Assembly: GCA_023079485.1 (NCBI GenBank)
Contig: CM041084.1
Coordinates: 13,080,609-13,144,608, forward strand
Origin: Archilochus colubris
Lineage: Eukaryota; Chordata; Aves; Apodiformes; Trochilidae
Length of the DNA stretch: 64,000 bases
Reading direction: 5' to 3'
Every line of letters starts with the position of its first letter. Within the stretch, counting starts at the first letter, position 1. Both the position numbers and the translations under genes were made by a program. This document shows positions 1 to 12,305 of this stretch, piece after piece. Below the pieces are notes generated by a model. It did no database searches. It was not told the origin of the DNA and was given only the letters and a program-made list of their open reading frames with translations.

Positions 1-224
1 GATTGTCATGCATGGAGACAGACATTAGAAACCCAACAGATAACAAAGTGAAAAATAGTAGATCACAACATTTGACTGCTAAATAGTTAAAAATGTGCTG
101 TCTCCACAGGAATGTGAAGGTTTGAGATAGTTGCAACTTGCACTTGACAGACATTTTTGTGGCTCTGCCTATAGGTCTGCTCTCGTGTCATGTTGCTAGA
201 AGGCATAGTCCTGGGGAAGAGTGA

Positions 225-255
225 GTGGATGGATGGATGGATGGATGGGTAGATG
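225..255. repeat. GGAT tetranucleotide microsatellite
   Basis: About six tandem GGAT units, ending in a degenerate GGGTAGATG. A short simple repeat; no coding meaning is seen around it. Confidence 0.9.
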
Positions 256-3200
256 AAGACAGGGAGCATCTCGTAGAATTGTATGGGAAATCATACACTG
301 CCATATTTTAAACAGAACACCCAGATGATTTCTATCAGACACTAAATTAATCCAATGGGGATTTCTGACTGTTCCAGGCAGAAAACTCCTCATAAGAATG
401 ATTGGTTATTCAAGAGAGCATCACGTTTTGTATCGTGGATTGTAAATGTTGGCTCATCCATAAAGGATTATCATGGGGTCTGGGAGTCTTTACCAAGGCA
501 ATTACGCATTTGGTTAAGTTCAGCAATGCCCTGAAACCTAGCTTTAGGACAGAGTCAAGGTCCTAAACCAACAGAAGTTGGCCTTTTCAATGTCAAGAAG
601 GAAGCACTGCACTAGAAGTCTTTTCTGTCACTTATGACACAAACCAGCTAAAAGGAAATGGAAATTATGCTAGAAATGGAGAAATGCATGGAAGGGAGGG
701 ATAAGAGGACTGCCCACCTTTAAGCAGGAAATGTGAAAATTAGCCCTGAATTAAGGTCCTCCAGGAATTAAGGGAGTGTATGATTTTCACATCTGCTGAA
801 TTTTCTACATCTTCTCTTGTTCTGGTGACAAAAATACATAATTCAAAGACAAAATATTTTTCTGCTACGATAAAAAGTTCACAAGTTATGAGGTAATTGC
901 ATTAGCACGCTCAGAAAAGAGTATGCAAGAAACCCTGATTGGCATTTCTCTGTTTAAAAGGAGTTATTTTCCAATACCTGAGCATGCCCAGAGGAGCTAG
1001 TCTCTGAGCAGCTGTGAAACAGAACCTTTTTACTTCAGGGTTAGTGCAGGGAGCTCATTAGCACAGCCTCAACCCTCAGCTAAACAGCCTTGTTTGCATA
1101 TTGAAGCAATAGAATGTGAAGGTGTTAAAAAGGAAGAATTGCAGGCTCTACTCCTGACTGACATGTCTATCTGGGCTCTTGTGTTTACAAGAGAATAACG
1201 AAGCTGCCCCAAAGCCCCTACTGGGCCTGATTATTATGCAGAGGCTTCTTAGATTATGTATAATTGATATCCATTTTCCCTCCAGCTAACCAATGGCAGC
1301 TCTCAGGAGTAATGCTCACTCTCCTGCATCTTACCAACCAAGCAAACACTGGAAATTGCTATATTTTACTAGGCTTAATAATTTTTAAAGACTAAAAATT
1401 GACATTTACATTTTTCAGAAGCACGGATGACTGCACTGTTGGCGGGGTTTTCCTGCTAATAACAATCAAAAAGCATAGATATTGTATTGAAGTGTGAAGC
1501 TGGTCTGGGGGTATGTTTCTGTATCATTTCTATATATTTATACATGCACACATTCAGTGAAACATGTATATAATATGTGTGTCCCAGTTTTTCTGTACAT
1601 TAACAATATGTTAACAAAGAGCAAGGGCAAGTTCTGAAATCTTATTTTCTGCCATTTTTGTGAAAGATTTGCAAGGGGAATGATGCAGGCAAGGACATTC
1701 CTTAAATTTCATTTACTGGTTTCCTTTCTGTACTACAATACTTACCTTCATCCTTACAATTTAGGCCAAGAGTTCTATTCCTAAACCTGACACAGGCATG
1801 AAATTGAGTAGTGCAGCACTCAATTTTTAGTTCTCTGGTCATCCAAGAGAAAATCCTCTTGAAGTTTTTCCTCAAAAAATAGATGTTACATTTGGCCTTT
1901 AAATTACAAAGCAGTTATGAGAATGGTCCTTTTTTTCTCATTGGTCAATTTTTATTTTTTTGTCTGGTTCAGAGCTTCTGAAAAGATGTTTGGGATGACA
2001 TTATGGCAGGATATTTTTAAAAGTTTTGCCTATAAAGAGCTGATCTTGAAAAAGAAATGCTAATAGTTTGAGACAAACATGCAAAGTCTGTATATCCCCT
2101 CAATGTACTGTACTTCAATCCTAACCTTCAGCCTTTTTGCTGTTTTGGTCCTGGATATCTCTTCAGAAAAAACTGTCAGTTGCTTGGAGATTTTTTTTAT
2201 CCATACAAATAGTTGCCAGAATGAGGATGTGTCCAATCCAATCATTTGCATGTCACCTTTCTCTCCAGAGGTGAAGACCTAGCTCACTAATCCTCTCTGC
2301 TACCTAATCTTCACAGAATTTTAATTTTAATCTACTCTCTGAGGAGATGCAGAAGAAAATGCAAGGAATATTAATACATGGGCTGAACTGGGCTAAATGT
2401 GAGGTGATCCTTACACTCCCTTAAATATATGCCCATTCAAAAGTATGGCCATTAGGAGTGCACTAAACACCCTCTCTGCACAGAGCAAGTCAAGCCTGCA
2501 GAAAGGAAGACCCTGAATTAATTGAGCCACTTACACCACCTGAACCACTACCAAAAATCTACATACTGCTTCCAACCACTGGGGACCCAGAGCAACAGTA
2601 GATAATAATAAGCAAGGAGCATATAACCTTTACACAGCTGATTTTTGTTCAAGTAACTTTTCAGAAACCAGAGGGTAGTCACGAAAAGCTGAACAGTTTG
2701 CAGCTGCCCTTACCTTAGCATAACTGCCTTTATGTTACAGAAACATAAATAGACAGGAACACACCATAACAAAAAAATTTCTGCCAAAAGAAGAGGCAAA
2801 TCCCAATAGGTTGTCATTCAAATAATGATGTCCTGACCTGTATTTAACAAATGGTACACACTAGTAATAAAATTGACAGAAGTCAAACATTCATTTTCAG
2901 TTACACCTTTGGCCAGCGAACCACAGGACTGCAGTTATACACTATCACAGAAGAATTTCAGGCCACATGATTACATATGAAGCAGTGTTAGCCCTGCACT
3001 GACCATATAGATCCATTAAGAGATGCAATAGGTCTTCCTTTTTATAATGTAAGCTTCTGGTTTTTACATAAGCCTCTGCAAAGCAGTTGCTGCTGTTCTG
3101 CAGGGAGCTGACTGGTCACATAGGGCTGTCTCTCCCATCTCCTTTCAGGTGCTAACTTTCATTAAAAGAGGCTTCAATTAAATATTAATTTATTACTTAT

Positions 3201-6200
3201 TTATTACATAGTACTTTTCCATGCCGAGAATTGCTGAGCTTGCCATACAGATACTATTTGATCTCTGGGAGGAAAGGAAGAAGGCTGCGTGTCCATGGAT
3301 GGGAGGAAGAATGACCTGTATTTAGGATGCGCACATTGGGAAAGACTTGGGTCGCATGCAGTACTTACTATAAAGCTCAAGAATATTTCTATTATAAGGC
3401 ATATATGTGTTGCTCACATCTTCAGAACATGATTTTGATGTGCTCGTTGAAAGTATATGTAGCATTTCACTATTACCTTCCTTTGAAAACAATAAATTAT
3501 CAAAAGGACAGTTACACCTTAACTTTTTAATTCAGTCTTACACACACTGAAGCACAAGCCTTAACTTCCACCAGTGTCCAAAAGAAGCTACTGCACTTTC
3601 TTTTTCTTCAGAAATACATATCTACCTCAGTGCTTTGGGTTTGGGGTTATCTTCTGCAGGCCTTTTACAAGAAGAGAGAGCATGTCTTTCCTGATTTACC
3701 AAGTACCTGTAAAAGCTATGAACAGATAGGGTCTGGCTTTAATAACACATCATCTGGACTGTCTTATGGACATCTGACTTCTTCTTTCCTTTTGTTCAAC
3801 AAGTCTAAAATAAAGAATTGCCCAGCCTCCTGGACTGCAGCCTGTGACTGTGTTTTGGAGAAGACCTTGTTTTCCCTAGATGATTTTCTTGAGGAGTAAT
3901 ATAATGAATATTGAATATTTTTCTTTTATAATGTAAAATACTTTCCAAAGTTCATTTACCATAATCACAAGGAGAAAAATTGTGCTGACTATCTGACAAA
4001 GGTCATAATCACTAGATACAAAAGGTGACGTACAGTCTAGCGCTCTGGTCCAGTTTGCAAGATGTTCCATCAACAGTAATTAAGACACCATCAAGGTTTG
4101 TTCCAGAAAGCATTTAAGTGTTAATTGATATATACAGACATACTGAGCTCAAAAGGCTGTTTGAGAACCTCATAAGAAATTTTTTCTTTATTTCCACTTG
4201 CTTCTAGTTTACACCAAATTTTTCTCACCCTGTGCTGGCAATTTCTTTTCCCGAGGAAAGGAACACATGCAGCCATACATGAAAAATCTCTATTTTATAT
4301 CAACTCTGCAACACATTTTTCTATTTATTCTCTGCTTATCATTTTCCTTGGTAGTAACTGGGGTCTTTTGAGTCACAGCTTCTGTGCCATGCTGATGGCA
4401 CATGGCACACAAATGAAGCCACAGCATGAAAAAGACTGCAGGACATGATTATAGCAAAGAATAATTGGTCCATGGTCCAGAATAAATTTTAGCTTGCCAC
4501 TCAGTGTGTTCCATATTCATTACCATTCAGTGGAAGTGCCATACACCAAAAAAACAACAAAATTTTAGTCCTGGCACTAGAAATTCTCACCTGCAAGAAG
4601 GTAGAGCAGTCCACACCGGAGACAGAATAACTGTTGGAATGAATATTTAATGAATGCTTCAAGAGCTTTGCACAGGGAGGGAGGAGAACAAAGTCTGCCC
4701 TTCAAAGGCTGCTCTTGTGTAAGGTCAGTGCAATTTCTTTTACAAGTCTATTGAAATATAACAAACTCTCTCTTTATTATATAGGTAGTGCTTTTTTTCT
4801 TTAATTCGATGCTGCTGCAAGTCTGACCCAGTGAAACACCTGCAATTTTCTGTATCCTAAAGAAGCACACTACATTTTAAAATAAATGGAGAAATACTGG
4901 TAGTCTTATTAGTAGTCAAACTTCATATTGTTCCACATTGTGTCTTACTTCAGGAGGAACATAATACAGTCAGTTTGCATGTCATTGCCCAGGAACTACC
5001 TCAGCTTTTCATTTTCTCTATACCTTTCTGAGCTATAGCTACTGTATATTGATCTGGATACCCCTGATCCTAGTGTCTTGCAAAGAGTTCCTGGGAAATT
5101 AAGTGCCTCAGAACTGACATAATTTTGTGTATGAGAACCACAGAATATCAGGAGATAAAGCAATGCTCTTTGGGTAGGAAATAAAAGCACCACTGCATAA
5201 GATCATCACTTATCCCAGTTTACTGCACTATAATTTCAAGTCATAAAAATCTGATTGTGTCCAAATAATGTAAGTCCTAGAGTATTCTAAGTGCTATGAA
5301 GAACAGTCCCTTATTTATTTTTAAATCTGTTAGTCTTTATGTCTTTCATGCTTATCACTGGATTTCTCTTCATTTCCTGCCAGCTCAGCTGTATGCATGG
5401 AATACCTCAGAGACAAAAGAAAACTTCCATACCCAAGCACCATTCCCTTGGACTTTTTTCCTCAAAAGCCCTTTTTCAGGCAGCACCTCATTGCTGCAAC
5501 AAATTAATCACCAAAGCTCTGGTCTGATAATGAAGTGCTAAGGATTTGCAAAAGCTCGAAAGGCATTACATCTACTACCTGAAAGAAAAATGAGGTGAGT
5601 GCTCAGTAAAGGAAAATTAGCACAGCAGCAGTGTCAGAGGCCAGCCTTGCTCTGTAGCAGTAACTAGTGAAGTTAGTAAAGTCCCAAAACACTTCTGGTA
5701 CATTTTTGGCCTGGGACAAATAGTCACCTCTACAGTTGTGCTTGAAAACTAAAGAGGAGATAGATTTTATATGAGAGCTTCATGGATTGTGGGTTGTCAT
5801 TCTCCACAAGTTTGGTGAAACAACCAATTCTGAAAGACTGGCACCAACCAGATCTTTGTTAGTACTCTTAGAGGCTTAGATTCACATATAAATTAGTCCT
5901 TACCCTGCTTTCATCCTCCCTTTCTCCAAGTTTATAATAACTTCTATCATGTTCTGAATGAGCAATTGTGATGTTTATGCTGTTATTCATGTTAGTAAAG
6001 TCATTATGTTGTACTTTATCTCAAAACATTTTTGCATTTATTCACTGATGTGAGTTCTGTAAAGTAAGACAGACAAGATCTTCAGACGACAGACAGAATG
6101 GACAGATGTTCCTGGCTTTAAGCAGTAACAAGACAATGGGGAAGCACTATAAATACATAAACATGAGCATTTCCTGCATCCCTGCAGAAACATTCAGCAT

Positions 6201-9200
6201 ATGTCTCCTCTGACACTTAAAGCTCAACCCAAACCTGTTATAACAATCAGTCTTTTAATGCTACACTGAGAGACCTGCTCATCTCAAGCTACACAGCTAT
6301 CTGGAGAGAGAGTCTGCAGCCCCTGAGCAATAATGTACCATTGTTGGTCCAAGCTCTTATTCATGGAGGTGGACAAAGCCCAAGAGACTTTTCACCACCA
6401 AACACACCAACTCAGTTCTTGCAGAATGGATACCTTGAGATTGATGCAGAGCTTGGCTTCTTGCAGGGCAGGCATTGCCAAAGGAGCTCAGTAATGACAG
6501 TGTTGCCCTGAATCCACTGAAGTTCCTCTGATTTTCTGTCAATTGCACTTACTGCAGCTGAAAGCAGAACCAGTGCCAAGTAATTTGCACCATCCACTTG
6601 GGAACTCAAGAACAAAAATGCATCCTCTGACCTTTTATCAGAAATTCACCTCCTAGCAGTAAAAAAGCGATGAAAAAAAAATAGTGTATGGTGAGATTTC
6701 TTATTAAAGCATCAACAAGCATTCCAAGTGCTTAACATGTACACAAACACATAAAAAATAAACTCTACTCTTAAGGTTTTCCTAAGTGAGACATTCTTTT
6801 ATCTCTCTAGGAAATGTATTTCCTTTCTTTCAGCATAGTAGAATTACCTGAAGTTCATAGCCTTTTCAGGGCAATAATATTATTCATTAGAAAAAATATA
6901 TGCATTTGAGATTTCCCATTTAAAAATCTATAACAATATCAAAACCAGGTTGCTGCATGATTACAGGTTATTACTTAACAAATTTTACCCAAGTGAGGAA
7001 GAGATGTATTTTGTTTAGCTTCCCTGACATTTCAGATACCTGTAAATGTGCAAACAAATAAAACCTAAAATGTAACTATTTTTCTTATGAAGCATATTGA
7101 GAGCATTCATCCCACCCATTTAAAAAGACAGCATAGACTGTGTTCCAGAAACGAAGTCCGGGCATAGTCAAGGCTCTGCTAGTTGTGGAACACTCACTCT
7201 ATGAGAACTAACAGGAAGTCTAAATTACAATATTAGCATAGATAGTAAGGTCTCCCCTGAATTCAGGGTAATAAACCACCTTTATGTAGGGAGCTAGCAG
7301 TCCTTTTAACCATCACTCACCAGAACATTCATAGTTTCCATAGCAGAAAGCAACTGAAGTATTTCAAAGAGTCATTTTAGAGCTGCTGCCAGAAACTGGA
7401 GATGAAGGCTTTGCATTACCGGTATGGAAAACACAAATCTGGCATAGACCTAGTGTAAACTAACAGTAGCAAGGAAAGCAAGAGGCTGAAGTTCAAATTC
7501 CTTTTTTTGTTCCATTCTACCCTGCTTTGATATTGTTTTTAAGCTGAATCAATGGAAAATAGAAGTTGGTCCCCTGCCTTAGAGTAAGTGTGTGTCTGAC
7601 ATCTAGCAAAATGACAATTTGGTCTGTGTTTACACTTTTGATATTACAATACAAATGAGTAAGTAGTAAATGCAATCATTCATTAAGGAGGTAATCTTTC
7701 CATAAATCTCTTCTTAAGGAGTAGGTCTTTATATGAATAAATTTTTCTGTATCTGCTAGCTAGGGACTCCATTAAAAATACTACAAGGAAGACTAAATCA
7801 ACAAATACTTCTATAAATGTCCTGCTTACTACTAACAATCAGCTCCAACAGGAAGCTTCTGCCTACAAAATCTGTACTTAGAACACAAAAAATCAGAAAC
7901 ATCTTTCCCATTTTATAATGGTTAGAGGAATAGAGGTGGCAAAGTTAGGCTGATCTACAGAAACAAGCACGGCAAGTTGTGCAGGGGAAAATTATCTTCA
8001 TTCCTTAGAATTCCTTCTGTAGTTAGAAAAAAAAAGACAAGTTTTCCTGCTTACAAAATTTTCAAGTTCTTCAGCATGCAGCTATTCTTTGTCATTATAA
8101 ATCATATTGCATTATTGCCTTCTGTTCTTCTTAGTTACTTCTATAGAGAATAAATATTTATCCTATTGGCCAATACAGCTCCCTGAAAATTAATGCCAGC
8201 TACCATGTCAAAAATGCTGTTTATGGAATATGCTTTGTTTCTAACAGCACAAAAGTCTTTTTATAGCTCTATTAGATTAGGCAGATTGTGCCTTTTTTGT
8301 ACTGCTGTTGCCTAATGAAACCTTTCATAAAATTTTGCCATGCACTCTAAAACCACAGTAAGAATCATTCTCACATTATAAGATTTGTTACCTAAATAAA
8401 TAAAACAGAGAGAATGAAAAATATGTTACAGATTGAATACTGACACAGGCTGATTTCCTCAAAAGTATTTTCCAAAGATATACAATAAATGAGTGACAAA
8501 AGGTCTGGTCCCCTCTTCCCTATTCAGTCTTAAACTTTCCTTTCTTTTTTTATTTCCTCTGCCTCATGTTAGTTTCTGGCACACATGAGCAAGATAACTA
8601 TCACAACTATGATGTTATGCTATTATGTAGCACTAAGGATGAATAAAAATGCAAGCTATAGAGTATATCAGTTTTATATTGTGTTTTCCAGTGTCACAGA
8701 TCTCCACCCATAATCGTAGTGCATCACTGTTTCCATAGTAACAAGATAACATGAACTACTTTGGTGTATTCTACTGTCTCTGAAAGAGTCCAACCTCAAG
8801 ATGAGAATATCATATTGGACTTTGGAAATGAATTTCGATTTGTGCTTTTTATGCACAATATATCCCTGAATGATGTACCAACTTGAAGAGTGCAGGTATT
8901 TAATTGGATGATACTGAAGACATTACAGAGAGAAAAAAATAGGTTTTGAGGTGTGACAATAAGCTGCAAATGCTCTTATTTTTAAATATCAGGAGCTACA
9001 AGGCAACAGATCCTCATGCCAAATTAAAAAATGTTTACATCAAACTGACAGGAAGGAATTATGGGATGGTAGTGACATATAAGGCCCAGCAAAAGGCTGT
9101 AGAGAATTTTAATAGAGTAGTCCCAGAATAGCCCTGATGGCTGAGGAACAAACCATCATCTCACTCAAGCCTTCAGCTCATTCATAGTACAGGTATGCAA

Positions 9201-11230
9201 TGCAATGGTAGCAAGCCACATGCCTGAACATCCCAGCAACTGAGACAGTGGAAATAAAAGAGCCCAACAAGAGGAGAGCAAGGTACAATGGAACCAAGAA
9301 ATAGCAGCAGGAATCAAGGACAAGAAGCACTTGTGTGAAGTGATCAAAAACCTGCTGGCAATATTTACATGGTGACTGCAGAATGGAAGAGAGATGGAAT
9401 GATACTACAAAGATAGGCAAGAAAAAAACTCAGCTACAAGGTGCAGACAAATCACACCCATCCACGTGTAATTTCAGGAACCATTTCCACCACTCCTAAA
9501 AATTTGACCTGAGGTCCCACACAATCCCACACAAACTTTCTGCTGCTGAGCTACAAAGCCTAACACATAAGTTTACTTCCTTATCTCCTTTTTTTAATAT
9601 TTTTCAGGATATCAGCAGTTTAAATTAACAGCTTGAATTGCAAAATTCACTGAATGGGTTGTAAAGCATGGGGAATTTTCTGACTGGCTCCCTGTGTGTC
9701 AGGAATGTGATTGAAATACCACAATATGATGTATTCTTAGAATTCAATTACTTTTATTATGTACTTTCACTGTTTATGTATTTTGTCTACCTTTTTATGT
9801 CTAAGTTAAATAAATTCAAAAGTTCTGTACAGTTAGAAGAGCCTTCCTCTGACTTTTAGAGATGTGCAAGGCTGAGCTTGTATTCTTCTACCATGTGTAT
9901 CCCTTTTAATGGTTCAGACTTCAAGGGACTGACAGCATTTCTTCAGCTGACCAATAGCCTGAACAGTTTCTCTCTGCTCTAGCATGTACAATGGAAGGGG
10001 CCCGGCAGTGCTACCTCTCTCAAAAAAAGAATTAAGACGCAGTCACATCTTTCCACAGCAGTCCTGAATGTCAGCTCCTCATTTGTGTTGAATGTTGCTA
10101 AATCCAGATGGGAGCTTCACGCTGCAGGAGCAGCAGCCCCTCAGAGATGAGGTCAGCAGCCACTGGAGAGCACAAAGGGGGAATTTAATCAGTCAGTCCA
10201 CAACCAGTTGAGAAGAGATTAAATTGCCTCCACTAAAACACTGGCCAACCCTTACTGCAAGGAAAATCTTCAGTTAAATGTTTTTTTCTTCTCTCAAAAC
10301 TTTGCTTCACATCATTTGTAGAGGAACCTGGGGAAACCTTTGAGAGCAGGGGATTGACTTGTGTGTAGCTGTACGGTCTACTGTGCAATAGTTTTCCCCA
10401 TAAAATATCCTGTTCTGCTATTCTTGTTTCATTCAGGCTGGTGGGGACTTGGGTGTCTCTAAGACAAAGACGAGCAAAAGACAGACCCACAGACTGCAAA
10501 CTGAGTTTCAGTGATAATATTTCTCAGGGGCTGGTTATGTTCCTGAGGTTTAAACACCACTCACTTATCAAGAGGAGTTAACTGAAGATAAGTAAAAATG
10601 TGCATCTGAACAAAAGTGAGATTTCCACCAAGTTATCCAGCGATCTCACTCCTATCTCAGTGAGCCAGTCCTCTGACCTTCCCTGTGAGAGCTTTTCTTC
10701 TTCTTCCCTCACTGCCAGCTCTGAGACTCTTTCATCCAGAGGTCTCTGACATTTCAGATCACCTGGTTTACAATGACTTTTGCTCTAGCACTGCTCAGGT
10801 TTCTAGAGAGTTCAGAAATAACCTTATGTTACACAGAATTCATTCAAGCTTTCAACCCCAGCACCTATCAGATATGGTACCTCCCCATAACATAGATCTT
10901 TATCTCCATCCTCAGTCTCCTGGCGCTCAACTTCCAAAGCCCCATAACTATTGTACAAGGGCAACTGGGAAAGTAGTGGGAGGGCCGAGAGGGGTTCCAC
11001 TTGTCTCTTCCAGGAGGGACCTGTGTCCATTCCCCCCTGTCCCTTGGATCCCCTCCTTCTGCCTGATGACAGGAGAGGAGAGGAGAGGATCCTCCACTTC
11101 TTGTGGAGCCTTCACCTGCTGCATTTGTCCAGGGTATGGCTCCACCAATCTGTTTCCTTCTCGCATTCCCTGTTGCTTCTTAATTTTCCCACCTCGTCCT
11201 CAGCTCAGCCACCTCTCTGGGCAGATCCTT
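256..11230. other. AT-rich non-coding stretch, no gene supported
   Basis: About 11 kb in which the open frames are all short (under about 90 codons), unrelated to each other and not bounded by convincing splice sites. I recognise no transposable element here. Two minus-strand frames (about 3.9-4.1 kb and 6.4-6.6 kb) look superficially protein-like but were not accepted; see the rejected list. The sequence is compatible with intron or intergenic DNA. Confidence 0.6.
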
Positions 11231-11234
11231 CCTC

Positions 11235-11725
11235 TGATCACACCGCACATGGGCGGTGTCTCCGGCTCCCTGCGGTACAAGTGCGGGGCTCAGGCGTTCG
11301 CTGTCGCCAGACCTCGGTCCGAGTTCCCCACGGGAGGGGACATTCACTGCTCGCTGGGTCCCGCACCCCCCAGCTGCGGGCCCGGCTCGCTCCGCCGTGA
11401 CTGCCGATACCCGATAGCTGCCGATACCCGGTGGCTGCCGATACCCGATAGGAAATAATCCGTACTCGGCGCTGCCGCTTATTCGTCGTGATCTCAGCGT
11501 AGCTCCCGCTGTCGCCGCTTTTAAATTTCCCTCTGTTTCCCCGGCACGCCTCCAGCCATGTCAGAGTCCCGGCTTTCTCGCGATAGATGACGATTCCCGA
11601 CTGTTTTCGGGTCTCGCTGCTCTCTCTCGGGCTCCCCTGCCTCTGGGAACGCCCTCGCTCTCGATCTATCGCGATTTTCTAAAGTTAGAGCGCTCGCCTC
11701 TGCAGCTGTCTCTCCGTTCGTGGCC
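11235..11725. promoter_or_regulatory. Isolated CpG island, possible promoter or LTR
   Basis: My hand count gives roughly 50 CpG dinucleotides in about 490 bp, whereas flanking DNA has almost none, so the boundary is sharp on both sides. Inside are three tandem 17-bp units (11401-11451), a TTTAAATTT TATA-like stretch near 11520, and an 11-bp inverted pair reading TCGCGATAGAT at 11578-11588 and its complement at 11664-11674. An unmethylated CpG island usually marks a vertebrate promoter, so it could drive an unannotated transcript in either direction. Alternatively it may be a solo retroviral long terminal repeat, since avian LTRs can be GC-rich. I could not find matching TG...CA ends with a target-site duplication, so the LTR reading remains unproven. 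Long open frames across it (for example 10685-11458 on the plus strand) are expected from the scarcity of stop codons in GC-rich DNA. Confidence 0.6.
11401..11451. repeat. Three tandem 17-bp units in the CpG island
   Basis: Unit CTGCCGATACCCGATAG. Copies 1 and 3 are identical. Copy 2 reads CTGCCGATACCCGGTGG, with two changes. Each copy has two CpG sites, so this is a short minisatellite or a cluster of three equal protein-binding sites. Confidence 0.95.
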
Positions 11726-12127
11726 TCTCTCACTTAGGTTTGGGTGGATTTTGGACAGTACTGATTTTCAAGCCAGCCCGTTTGGTTCACTTTCTGCATT
11801 ACACTGACTCTACATCACTTAGCCCCCAATTATTCTTCTCTTCACTTTAACACTGGTTTTGGGTCTGCTCCTGGTCACAGATGAGAGTCCTGCACTACTC
11901 CCCAAATCCCTGCTTGCTTATTACTTGTGTTTCGTTTCTTTCTCTTTGGGGAAAGTAATGGGGAAAGTTTTGTTTTCATCCCAAGTGTTTCAGCTGCAGA
12001 CAAGATAAAGTAGCTTTCCTTCTTACTATTACAGTACCTGGGATGTGCACAACAAACTGAAACAAGCAAATAAGTGGCCGTATCAGAATCCCTGGTGTGG
12101 AACAAAGTAATTGCTTCCTTTCTTCAG

Positions 12128-12305
12128 GATTCCCTGTGGTGACTTCACAGTGTCTATGAAATCTGGATGCAGTGTTTGCACTGTTAGACATCTGTACAGC
12201 AATGGTGAGGAATGGGTACCAAAAAGTGTTCTTTCAGCTAGAAGGAAACAGGCATCATGGGATGAAATTCATTTAACAAATTTTAAACTTTTGTTTTAGG
12301 CTGAG
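12128..12305 (+). other. Candidate exon downstream of the CpG island
   Basis: A strong pyrimidine-rich acceptor (TTGCTTCCTTTCTTCAG) immediately precedes the segment, and a near-consensus donor GAG/GTGAGTAAA follows it. A second possible donor, AATG/GTGAGG, lies after 12204. One frame stays open for about 56 codons and hits TAG at 12297-12299, so the longer form would be non-coding, a 5' leader, or carry a stop. The shorter form (12128-12204) is fully open and contains three cysteines. It lies about 400 bp downstream of the CpG island on the same strand, which fits an early exon of a CpG-island transcript. No convincing first-exon donor was found inside the island. No known protein is recognised. 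Confidence 0.25.

Noticed and set aside
3898..4073. Minus-strand frame with an NWT sequon, a hydrophobic stretch and two CpG, ending ATG/GTAAAT, resembling the start of a membrane protein.
   Set aside because: The upstream acceptor is poor or absent, the donor is weak, and no family is recognised; the hydrophobic part is what T-rich DNA gives by chance.
6434..6557. Minus-strand 124-nt segment between TTCTGCTTTCAG and AAG/GTATCC with an open frame.
   Set aside because: The donor is weak, the phase does not fit the 19.8-kb exon, and there is no other support.
10685..11458. 257-codon plus-strand open frame running into the CpG island.
   Set aside because: Stops are rare in GC-rich DNA, other frames are open too, the peptide is low in recognisable structure, and there is no domain.
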